From assembly GCA_009781525.1 (NCBI GenBank), contig WQXZ01000106.1:1-6279 (forward strand): a stretch of 6,279 nt of DNA. The letters run 5' to 3'. The notes below the pieces were generated by a model, which was not told where the DNA came from, made no database searches, and saw only the letters and a program-made list of their open reading frames with translations. A program made the position numbers and the translations under genes. How positions within the stretch are numbered: position 1 is the first letter of the stretch; every line of letters begins with the position of its first letter. This document shows, in pieces, positions 1 through 5,278 of the stretch. This DNA comes from Coriobacteriia bacterium. Lineage in GTDB: Bacteria > Actinomycetota > Coriobacteriia > Coriobacteriales > UBA8131.

Positions 1-1259
1 CCTCAGGACGCGTCAGCATCTATCTGAGTGGTGCTGCGATCGCCGGTCTGGCAGAGTCGACTGTAAGCCTTGTGATAGTAGCGAAGGTCAACAGCACCTG
101 GGTCTCAGGGGATATCGTAAATGTCGCGAGAATCTATTACCAGCGCGACAAGGAAGTGATTCCGAACCCGAATACCAGCACGCCTGATGAGAGCACCGAT
201 GTCACTGTTCCGTACAGACCGGTTCGCTATACTCTAACTTACAACGCAAACAGCGGCGTAAATGCCCCGATCGACCCGAACAGCCCCTATATTCGCGGCA
301 CACAGGTAGTAGTACTTGGCCAAGGCGGCATGTATAGAACCGGCTACAACTTCGTTGGTTGGGCTACCTCAAGTACAGGACCTGCAGTATATGGAGCTGG
401 ATCAAGATTCAACATCAACAGCAATACTACATTGTATGCTGTATGGGCTTTGATACCGATAACACCACCGACACCGACCACCTATACCGTCAGCTACCTG
501 CCTGGCGCATACGGAACATTTGCGCCACAGGTCACCACCGGCCTCGCATTCGGAGCAGCGACTCCAGCAGCACCAGCAGTGACAGGCCAAGATGGGTGGG
601 AATTCATCGGATGGGCACCTGCGGTTCAGCCGACTGTAACAGGTAGCATCAGCTACATCGCTCAGTGGGCAGAGACAGAGCCAGACACCCATATAGTGAT
701 CTTCCTTGACTGGAACGATGTTGTACTCAAAGTTGAAGAAGTTCCCGATGGTCAGGCTGCAACTCCGCCAGAAGACCCATCGCGTGAAGGTTACGAGTTT
801 GTCGGTTGGGATCAGGACTTCACCAATGTCACCTCAGACATGACGATACGTGCAGTCTATGAACTGATTGACGAGCCCACGATTGTTCCATTGACACCGG
901 GAGACCGGGCATGGGCTCTGCTAAACCTGATTCTGGCAGTTATCGGAGTCGTACTGGCTATCGCAACGCTGATCTCCTACTTCTCAAAGCGTAAAGAAAC
1001 CGAGGAGGATGAAGAGAGCAACGTACAGACAACCAGCCGCAAGCGGTTCGCGCTACGGATTTTCAATGCAATCCTGGCTGTCACAGCAGTGATTCTATTC
1101 CTGCTCACCGAAGATATGACCCAGCCGATGATCTTCGTCGATTGGTGGACCATCTTCCACATCATCATCTTCATCTTGCAGGCAATTGCCACAGTGCTTG
1201 TCAGAAACAAGAAAGAAGATGAAGAAGAGCTGCAGAAACCGGATAGCTTGGCTGTCTAG
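1..1259 (+). CDS. Cell-surface protein with InlB B-type repeats and three-helix C-terminal membrane tail (5' end missing)
   Basis: The reading frame is open from the left edge (first whole codon at base 3) to TAG at 1257-1259, giving about 418 visible residues; an internal GTG at 72 is not a credible start because the frame continues upstream. After a beta-strand-like segment come three repeat modules of the InlB B-repeat / Listeria-Bacteroides type, at about 225-446, 483-668 and 690-863. Each has the hallmark aromatic-glycine-tryptophan core (YNFVGWA, WEFIGWA, YEFVGWD) and ends in an L/I-Y/A-A-V/Q-W/Y strand. Pro/Thr-rich linkers separate them. Three hydrophobic helices follow (about 909-980, 1053-1109, 1146-1199). 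Basic flanks (SKRK, RKRF, RNKK) put the 22-residue linker and the tail inside the cell and the repeats outside. There is no LPXTG sortase motif. The likely role is an adhesin or wall-spanning surface protein; the ligand is unknown. Confidence 0.85.
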   Translation, partial: SGRVSIYLSGAAIAGLAESTVSLVIVAKVNSTWVSGDIVNVARIYYQRDKEVIPNPNTSTPDESTDVTVPYRPVRYTLTYNANSGVNAPIDPNSPYIRGTQVVVLGQGGMYRTGYNFVGWATSSTGPAVYGAGSRFNINSNTTLYAVWALIPITPPTPTTYTVSYLPGAYGTFAPQVTTGLAFGAATPAAPAVTGQDGWEFIGWAPAVQPTVTGSISYIAQWAETEPDTHIVIFLDWNDVVLKVEEVPDGQAATPPEDPSREGYEFVGWDQDFTNVTSDMTIRAVYELIDEPTIVPLTPGDRAWALLNLILAVIGVVLAIATLISYFSKRKETEEDEESNVQTTSRKRFALRIFNAILAVTAVILFLLTEDMTQPMIFVDWWTIFHIIIFILQAIATVLVRNKKEDEEELQKPDSLAV

Positions 1260-1289
1260 CAAGTAACCTGCCAGAGAGGCAGAGCAAAA

Positions 1290-1334
1290 CTGAATTGGCA
1301 CCCCTGCTTCGGCGGGGGTGCCAGCCTGTTCAGT
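1290..1334 (+). terminator. Strong UUCG-capped hairpin after the surface protein gene
   Basis: TGGCACCCC (1296-1304) pairs perfectly with GGGGTGCCA (1315-1323). The stem continues through a T-G wobble and two G-C pairs to a TTCG tetraloop (1308-1311) closed by C-G, so it is 12 bp with a very stable loop. An outer arm, CTGAA (1290-1294) with TTCAG (1329-1333), extends it across an internal loop. It begins 31 bases after the stop codon. No uridine run follows on either strand, so if it terminates transcription it belongs to the U-tract-poor type common in actinobacteria; it could also be a 3'-end stabiliser. Confidence 0.65.
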
Positions 1335-1344
1335 ATAAAACCCA

Positions 1345-1353
1345 TGTGGATAA
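1345..1353 (-). promoter_or_regulatory. Exact DnaA-box 9-mer
   Basis: TGTGGATAA on the + strand is the complement of TTATCCACA, the strongest consensus binding site of the replication initiator DnaA. It lies about 110 bases upstream of the DUF6483-like gene. It is isolated: I found no second box nearby and no AT-rich unwinding region, so this is not an origin. One exact match on either strand is expected by chance in about 5% of windows this size, so DnaA binding is only a possibility. Confidence 0.3.
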
Positions 1354-1358
1354 AACCT

Positions 1359-1419
1359 CTCTTGCTAAACATAAACAAGACGTAAACTGTTGCTCGAGTT
1401 ATTAGACCAGTAGCAAGAG
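1359..1419. repeat. Long-range perfect 9-bp inverted repeat in the leader of the DUF6483-like gene
   Basis: CTCTTGCTA (1359-1367) and TAGCAAGAG (1411-1419) are perfect reverse complements separated by 43 bases. A second TTGCT at 1390-1394 could pair with the same AGCAA (1412-1416), so two mutually exclusive stems are possible in RNA. Whether the region is transcribed is unclear, because the candidate promoter overlaps the right arm's downstream side; it could equally be a looping protein-binding site. Confidence 0.45.
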
Positions 1420-1431
1420 CTTATGTAGAAT
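1402..1431 (+). promoter_or_regulatory. Weak candidate promoter for the DUF6483-like gene
   Basis: TAGAAT (1426-1431) matches the sigma-70 -10 consensus at five of six positions. TTAGAC (1402-1407), 18 bases upstream, is a poor -35 match. Transcription would start near 1438, leaving about 27 bases before the GTG start. The -35 match is weak, so this is tentative. Confidence 0.3.
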
Positions 1432-1464
1432 GTTGCATATGGCATGAGCCTAAGGAGTGATGCT

Positions 1465-1878
1465 GTGTTTGAGAACGACTATATAATGAGGATGATATTG
1501 CAGTATCTGAGGTTCTTGCGCCAGGCTCTTCAGCAAAAGCATAAGGATCCTCGCGAAGCGGCAATGGATATTGAGCAGCAGATAGGCCAGGCTGTGAACA
1601 TCGACTCGAGCCTGCTTTTCTCGCTATCTCCTGACTCAATGGTAGCTATGCTTGAATTGAGTGGGTATGATCAGCGGCTGGCAGAGTATATGGTGCGAGC
1701 TATGGCTTTGAATGCTAGCCTGCTTGAACAGGCTGGTTTTATTAATCAAGCAGACCTTCGTCGTCAACAGCTTGAGGCTTTGATTCTTTCTTTCAGGCTG
1801 GAAATCGAAGCAGCTGAACTGACAGTAGAGGCACTAGAGGCATTCACCGAATCACAGATCAAAGAGTATGGTGAGTAG
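1465..1878 (+). CDS. DUF6483-like protein of unknown function
   Basis: This 137-residue protein begins (M)FENDYIMRM, which matches my recollection of the DUF6483 family in Firmicutes and Coriobacteriia, whose members start with a similar acidic-DYIMR N-terminus. I place the start at GTG 1465 because AAGGAG (1452-1457) lies 7 bases upstream of it; the in-frame ATG at 1444 has no Shine-Dalgarno and would put that site inside the gene. The protein is soluble and almost wholly helical. After the N-terminal helix come a small basic patch (KHKDPR, residues 25-30) and a helical-pair region (about 60-115) that looks TPR-like. It has no cysteines, no signal peptide and no catalytic motif I recognise. 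About 200 bases of non-coding DNA lie on each side, so it is probably transcribed alone. Function unknown. Confidence 0.75.
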   Translation: MFENDYIMRMILQYLRFLRQALQQKHKDPREAAMDIEQQIGQAVNIDSSLLFSLSPDSMVAMLELSGYDQRLAEYMVRAMALNASLLEQAGFINQADLRRQQLEALILSFRLEIEAAELTVEALEAFTESQIKEYGE

Positions 1879-1880
1879 TT

Positions 1881-1974
1881 AGCTCTCAGGACATGCATAA
1901 ACTATCGTCGCTATTTTCGATACCATGTGTTTAGTCATGAAGCTCTTAGGCATATTATCTATTTACGCTATTTT
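1881..1974. repeat. Diverged direct repeat pair in the 1879-2085 intergenic region
   Basis: Copy A (1881-1917) and copy B (1941-1974) start with AGCTCTcAGG and AGCTCTtAGG and both end in CGCTATTTT. The start-to-start distance is 60 bases and the end-to-end distance 57, so they differ by a few small gaps; the middles (CAT...CTAT) are partly conserved. This looks like an old tandem duplication or a pair of regulatory sites. The copies lie between the DUF6483-like and SepIVA-like genes. The rest of this 207-base region contains no credible ORF and no clear promoter. Confidence 0.55.
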
Positions 1975-1993
1975 TTCTGTAGCGCAAGGCTAG

Positions 1994-2003
1994 AACAATT
2001 GTT
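1994..2003. repeat. 10-bp perfect palindrome upstream of the SepIVA-like gene
   Basis: AACAATTGTT reads the same on both strands and lies within an outer inverted pair GGCT (1988-1991) / AGCC (2012-2015). A regulator-binding site is possible, but AT-rich palindromes of this size are common by chance. Confidence 0.25.
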
Positions 2004-2085
2004 AAACTAAAAGCCTGTCAAACGTTGGAGTGAAGTATTGATTTAGCCACATCAGACGACACAACCGTCTTTGAAAGGATCCAAT

Positions 2086-2550
2086 ATGGATGATACCGGA
2101 GTGAGCACCCTTCTTGATGAGCTTTCTGACCTGATAGAGGATGGAAAAGCAGCAATAGGAAACAAAGACAAACGGCAAATCGATGCCGGTGTGGCACACG
2201 AGATTATTGACGAGATCAGGCAGAAGTTCCCAGAAGAGCTAGCCGAAGCTCGTAAGGTTCTACGTGAGCGTGATGATCTTTTAGCCGACGCTGAGATGGA
2301 GGTTAACAGGATAATCGAAGACGCAAGAAACCAGGCACTGTTGATTGCTTCCGAGCAGGAAATCGTCCGGATTGCACAAAGCCAGGCAGAACAGGTTTTA
2401 AGAGATGCCCGGGAAGCTGAGCGGCAGGTTCGCTCAGGAGCTGAGGATTATGCCGACAATGTGTTAAGTCATATCCAGAGCACGCTTGAAACACTTACAG
2501 ACAATATCAATCGTTCGCGGGAACGCCTTAACAACCGTGGAATCCGCTGA
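2086..2550 (+). CDS. Short SepIVA-like (DivIVA-type) coiled-coil protein
   Basis: The start is ATG 2086, with AAAGGA (2074-2079) 6 bases upstream; an in-frame TTG at 2071 would overlap that site. The 154-residue product is charged, cysteine-free and predicted to be almost all coiled coil. Its N-terminus (LLDELSDLIEDGKAA, from residue 9) and the IIDEIRQKFPEELAEARKVL segment (40-59) resemble mycobacterial SepIVA (Rv2927c), as does the C-terminal YADNVLSHIQSTLETL region (122-137). SepIVA is an essential septation and envelope-growth factor related to DivIVA/Wag31. In M. tuberculosis it also precedes a DUF177 gene, as here. By my recollection SepIVA is about 245 residues, so this homologue lacks much of the central alanine-rich repeat. 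Automated annotation might call it an ATP-synthase subunit B/E/H-like protein; it has no membrane segment and I do not favour that. A cell-division scaffold role is inferred. Confidence 0.7.
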   Translation: MDDTGVSTLLDELSDLIEDGKAAIGNKDKRQIDAGVAHEIIDEIRQKFPEELAEARKVLRERDDLLADAEMEVNRIIEDARNQALLIASEQEIVRIAQSQAEQVLRDAREAERQVRSGAEDYADNVLSHIQSTLETLTDNINRSRERLNNRGIR

Positions 2551-3160
2551 GAATACTGAGAGCATCGCGCCAGCTGCAACACCACAATTCAGCTATCGAC
2601 TTCTTCCTGAGCTAGTAGACACAGGAAGCGATGTTACGCTTGCTGGCACACTTGCTCTTTCCCAGTTCAATCGAGGAGCATTACAGATCAGGCTATCCGA
2701 CGGAGTTTCTTATAACTTAAACCTGTCGAATACCGGCACTGGTGTCTTGCTGAGTGGTACCGCACATGCTGAGGCACTGACAGACTGCACTCGATGCTCT
2801 GAAGAAGCAAAAATCAGTCTGCAAGCCGAGGTAGAAAGCTATTTCATCATAGACCAACGCTATCACGATATTGCTGAAGAAGACGATACAGCAATCATCG
2901 TGGGGCGAGATGGCAAAGTTGATCTGGTCGAGCCGATAGTAGCCGGACTGGTACTTGAAGTGCCTTTTACCGTGTTATGTAAAGATGACTGCGCAGGACT
3001 TTGCAGCAGATGTTACGCCAATCTGAACATTGAGGAGTGCACCTGCATAGAAGAGCCTGACCCAGACCATCCTTTTGCCGCACTACTGGCCTTACTGGAT
3101 GATGAAGGAAACCTAAGGGAAGCTCCAGAAGAGGGTAGTACGCAGGAAATGGTTACCTGA
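2537..3160 (+). CDS. DUF177 (YceD-type) cysteine-rich protein
   Basis: I start this 207-residue protein at GTG 2537, 14 bases inside the end of the upstream gene. The only visible Shine-Dalgarno-like bases (GGGA, 2519-2522) are weak and distant, so translation is probably coupled to the upstream gene. An upstream TTG at 2486 is the only other start and would add 17 residues. The DUF177 hallmarks are present: a CTRC pair (C84, C87) followed by a beta-rich segment, the V-E-P-I-V...LEVPF helix, then CKDDCAGLCSRC (C148, C152, C156, C159) and ECTC (C168, C170), ending in an acidic tail. The cysteines probably bind metal. In E. coli and plants YceD-family proteins are linked to 23S rRNA accumulation, and the gene normally sits beside rpmF. 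Here rpmF is absent and rpsB follows after 178 bases. Confidence 0.85.
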   Translation: MESAENTESIAPAATPQFSYRLLPELVDTGSDVTLAGTLALSQFNRGALQIRLSDGVSYNLNLSNTGTGVLLSGTAHAEALTDCTRCSEEAKISLQAEVESYFIIDQRYHDIAEEDDTAIIVGRDGKVDLVEPIVAGLVLEVPFTVLCKDDCAGLCSRCYANLNIEECTCIEEPDPDHPFAALLALLDDEGNLREAPEEGSTQEMVT

Positions 3161-3178
3161 ACCGCGCACCAGGTTCGC

Positions 3179-3206
3179 TTGTGTTAACATGATTCGGCAT
3201 TATTAT
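3179..3206 (+). promoter_or_regulatory. Candidate sigma-70-type promoter of the rpsB-tsf operon
   Basis: TTGTGT (3179-3184) and TATTAT (3201-3206) are separated by 16 bases; the -10 matches consensus at five of six positions. The predicted start near 3213 lies just at the foot of the leader stem described next, which supports the placement. It leaves an untranslated leader of about 125 bases before rpsB. Confidence 0.5.
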
Positions 3207-3212
3207 TACGCA

Positions 3213-3338
3213 TGTCTGCGGACTGCAGAAAACCCGTGGCCAGGTACTGGTTGTTTTCTGGAGGATGATGTAGGCAGAGGGCGACAAGAGTGAATACCCT
3301 TAGCTTTTGATCGCAAATAACAAAAAGGAGAAGTACAA
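3213..3338 (+). promoter_or_regulatory. Structured 5' leader of rpsB, candidate S2 autoregulatory RNA
   Basis: Three nested stems can form: TCTGC (3215-3219) with GCAGA (3274-3278), CAGAAAAC (3226-3233) with GTTTTCTG (3253-3260), and a tip CCAG (3240-3243) with CTGG (3247-3250) around a GTA loop. Asymmetric internal loops separate them. The single-stranded 3' side contains GGAGGATGATG, a start-like decoy ending in TAG. Ribosomal protein S2 represses rpsB through a leader structure in E. coli; that this leader does the same is inferred, since I recognise no conserved sequence from that element. The real Shine-Dalgarno, AAAGGAG, is at 3324-3330 and may pair weakly with CTTTTG (3304-3309). Confidence 0.45.
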
Positions 3339-4229
3339 ATGTTTCAACCTGTGACTATTAGGTCGCTTTTAGATGCGGCCGTCCATTTCGGACATCAGAC
3401 CCGCCGCTGGAACCCAAAAATGAAACCATATATCTTCGGCGAGCGTAATGGCGTCTACATTCTTGATCTCAAACAGACGATGATCGGCTTGGATCAAGCC
3501 TTTACTTTCGTTCAGCAAATCACCGCCTCAGGTGGGACGACACTGTTCGTAGGCACAAAAAAGCAAGCGCAAGAACCGATAGCCGCTCATGCGGATCGAT
3601 GCAATATGCCTTATGTCAACCATCGCTGGCTTGGCGGAATGCTCACGAATTTCGTGACCATACATAGCCGGGTTGCTTACATGGAGCAACTTGAGAGCAT
3701 GGAAGAAGATGGTCGTATGGCTGCTCTGCCAAAGAAAGAGCAGATTCGTTTACGCAAAGAGTTAGCCAAGCTTCAGGCTAATCTAAGTGGAATTCGCGAT
3801 ATGAAAGCGGTTCCACAGGCTGTTTTTGTGGTTGATACAACCAGAGAGAGCATAGTGATCCGTGAAGCTCGTCTGTTGGGCATTCCGGTGATAGGAATAA
3901 TCGATACAAACTCAGATCCTGATGATGTCGACTATGGGATCCCCGGAAATGATGACGCGATTCGTGCCGTCAATCTCATCACCGAGGTCATCGCTGAGGC
4001 AGTGCTGGCAGGCCAAAACCGCGGCAGCGTTACTGAGGATGAGTTCTTGGTAGAGCAAGCCGGGTTAGATGTGTCGGACTTCATCCCTGAAGAGAGTGAT
4101 GTTGCTGACAGCTCTACCGAACTGCCAGTCGCTGCAGAGTCTTCAGATAGCATCTCTGAACAGGCAGATTCTGTTGAAAGTGAGAGTACTACTGATACAG
4201 TAGCCGAGGCAGAGGCAGACGCTGAGTAG
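3339..4229 (+). CDS. rpsB: 30S ribosomal protein S2
   Basis: The ATG start has AAAGGAG 8 bases upstream. The N-terminus (VTIRSLLDAAVHFGHQTRRW, residues 5-24) is the classic S2 opening, followed by NPKMKPYIFGERNGVYILDL. The central HRWLGGMLTNF (95-105) is also diagnostic, as is the second family signature at about 159-183 (PQAVFVVDTTRES...REARLLGIP). S2 binds late to the 30S subunit, on its back between head and body, and helps anchor S1 where that protein exists. The conserved core ends near residue 226. A tail of about 66 residues follows (231-296) with 22 acidic and no basic residues, so this protein is 296 residues against 241 in E. coli. It is the first gene of the rpsB-tsf pair, with a probable own promoter and structured leader upstream. 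Confidence 0.97.
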   Translation: MFQPVTIRSLLDAAVHFGHQTRRWNPKMKPYIFGERNGVYILDLKQTMIGLDQAFTFVQQITASGGTTLFVGTKKQAQEPIAAHADRCNMPYVNHRWLGGMLTNFVTIHSRVAYMEQLESMEEDGRMAALPKKEQIRLRKELAKLQANLSGIRDMKAVPQAVFVVDTTRESIVIREARLLGIPVIGIIDTNSDPDDVDYGIPGNDDAIRAVNLITEVIAEAVLAGQNRGSVTEDEFLVEQAGLDVSDFIPEESDVADSSTELPVAAESSDSISEQADSVESESTTDTVAEAEADAE

Positions 4230-4233
4230 ATGA

Positions 4234-4263
4234 TTATCTGCCTGTGATAACAGGTAAAGATAA
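4234..4263 (+). other. Hairpin between rpsB and tsf
   Basis: TTATCT (4234-4239) pairs with AGATAA (4258-4263), then a G-T wobble, then CCTGT (4241-4245) with ACAGG (4250-4254) around a GATA tetraloop; two A's bulge on the right. It begins 4 bases after the rpsB stop and ends 15 bases before the tsf Shine-Dalgarno. There is no uridine run, so it is probably a processing or stability element, or a weak attenuator, and not a full terminator. Confidence 0.5.
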
Positions 4264-4293
4264 CGAGTCAATAAATAAGAAAGGATGAACAAA

Positions 4294-5166
4294 ATGGCAG
4301 AGGTAACCTCTTCGATGGTCATGCAACTACGTCAAATGACTGGCGCGGGCATGATGGAATGTAAGAAAGCACTTGAAGAAGCAAACGGTGATATCGAGGC
4401 AGCTGTTGACGTCTTGCGCACCCGTGGTCTAGCTGCACAGGCAAAAAGAGCTGACCGTGTTACAAATGAAGGACTTGTTGTCACAGCAATCAGTGAAGAT
4501 AAGCTTTCTGCTGCAATAGCCGAAGTTAACTGTGAGACGGATTTTGTCAGCAGAAATGAAGTATTTGCTGGTTATGCGAATAGGGTCGTTGAAGCAGTTC
4601 TTGCCGCAAAGCCGATTGATGTAGAAGCGCTTCTTGCTGTTTCTTCGGGCAGTGAGACTGTTGGCGAGATGATCACTGAAGCCGTTCTGACAATAGGTGA
4701 GAATATCCAGATTTCTCGCTGCAATAGTATGGCACTCGAAACAGGGTTGATAGCCAGCTACATACATGCTGGTGGTCGCATAGGTGTTCTGGTTGGTTTA
4801 AAGCTCGGCAATCAATTGTCAGCAGATAATGACGAGGTTCAGGCTTTAGCCAAAGACATCGCCATGCAGGTTGCTGCTGCCAATCCAGGTGCTGTTACAC
4901 GTGATGACTTTGCCCCAGAGTTGGTTGCCAGAGAGCTGGCAATATACGAAGCTCAGGCAGCTGAGTCCGGCAGACCAGAAGAGATTCAGGCAAAAATGGT
5001 TGAAGGGCGTATGGACAAATTCTATCGCGAAAGCACGCTGGTCGACCAGGCTTTCATCAAGGACTCTGATAAAAGCATCAGTGAGGTTGTCGACGCGGTA
5101 GCAAAGTCGGTCGGAGACAGCATCGAGATCGCTGGGTTCATCCGCTACGGAATCGGTCAGAGCTAA
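4294..5166 (+). CDS. tsf: Translation elongation factor Ts
   Basis: EF-Ts is the guanine-nucleotide exchange factor that regenerates EF-Tu-GTP. The 290-residue product carries an N-terminal UBA-like domain with signature 1 (LRQMTGAGMMECKKAL, residues 12-27), signature 2 (EVNCETDFVSR, 77-87) in the core domain, then HAGGRIGVLVGL, a QVAAANPGAV segment and the C-terminal SIEIAGFIRYGIGQ. I start it at ATG 4294 (MAEVTSS) because GAAAGGA (4279-4285) lies 8 bases upstream; an in-frame ATG at 4285 overlaps that site and is unlikely. Length is normal for the family and no key motif is missing. It follows rpsB after 64 bases, the usual bacterial arrangement, but the next gene is dnaG and not pyrH or frr. 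Confidence 0.97.
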   Translation: MAEVTSSMVMQLRQMTGAGMMECKKALEEANGDIEAAVDVLRTRGLAAQAKRADRVTNEGLVVTAISEDKLSAAIAEVNCETDFVSRNEVFAGYANRVVEAVLAAKPIDVEALLAVSSGSETVGEMITEAVLTIGENIQISRCNSMALETGLIASYIHAGGRIGVLVGLKLGNQLSADNDEVQALAKDIAMQVAAANPGAVTRDDFAPELVARELAIYEAQAAESGRPEEIQAKMVEGRMDKFYRESTLVDQAFIKDSDKSISEVVDAVAKSVGDSIEIAGFIRYGIGQS

Positions 5167-5171
5167 CTGTC

Positions 5172-5204
5172 AAAGATCAGGGATTTTCTCCACCTGATTT
5201 TTTT
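5172..5204 (+). terminator. Probable intrinsic terminator after tsf
   Basis: ATCAGG (5176-5181) pairs with CCTGAT (5193-5198) around an 11-base loop, extended by a G-T and A-T pairs, and is followed by seven T's (5198-5204). It starts within 10 bases of the tsf stop. The 6-bp core stem is modest, so it may be leaky and let some transcripts reach dnaG. CACCT (5191-5195) can alternatively pair with AGGTG (5205-5209), which would disrupt the terminator stem. Confidence 0.6.
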
Positions 5205-5228
5205 AGGTGTGAATTATTGAGCTCACAG

Positions 5229-5263
5229 GCACACCATCCACTGCATAGCAGTAGATGGTGTGC
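5229..5263 (+). other. Strong hairpin immediately upstream of dnaG
   Basis: GCACACCATC (5229-5238) pairs perfectly with GATGGTGTGC (5254-5263). After one C-A mismatch, ACTGC (5240-5244) pairs with GCAGT (5248-5252) around an ATA loop. The 3' foot lies only 8 bases before the dnaG Shine-Dalgarno (AGGAG, 5272-5276). No T run follows on either strand. It could be a U-tract-poor second terminator, an RNase cleavage or stabilising element for the dnaG mRNA, or a brake on ribosome loading. Confidence 0.6.
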
Positions 5264-5278
5264 TATGGTTTAGGAGCT

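Noticed and set aside
402..692. Minus-strand reading frame of 96 codons inside the surface protein gene
   Set aside because: It lies wholly within a well-supported gene, has no Shine-Dalgarno and gives a cysteine- and arginine-rich product typical of a reverse-frame shadow.
1345..1353. Replication origin at the DnaA box
   Set aside because: There is only one box, no AT-rich unwinding element and no dnaA or dnaN neighbour.
1444..1464. ATG 1444 as start of the DUF6483-like gene
   Set aside because: No Shine-Dalgarno precedes it, while AAGGAG within this stretch is ideally spaced for GTG 1465 and the family N-terminus begins there.
3155..3177. Short hairpin at the DUF177 stop codon as a terminator
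   Set aside because: GAACC/GGTTC and ACCTG/CAGGT are only 5 bp each, overlap one another and have no following T run.
4429..4767. Minus-strand reading frame of 112 codons inside tsf
   Set aside because: The EF-Ts frame is certain on the other strand, and this product shows no recognisable domain or start signal.
5208..5227. TGTGA/TCACA inverted pair as a CRP-type site
   Set aside because: The spacing is 10 bases and not the 6 needed for a CRP site, and the lineage has no E. coli-like CRP logic that I can infer here.
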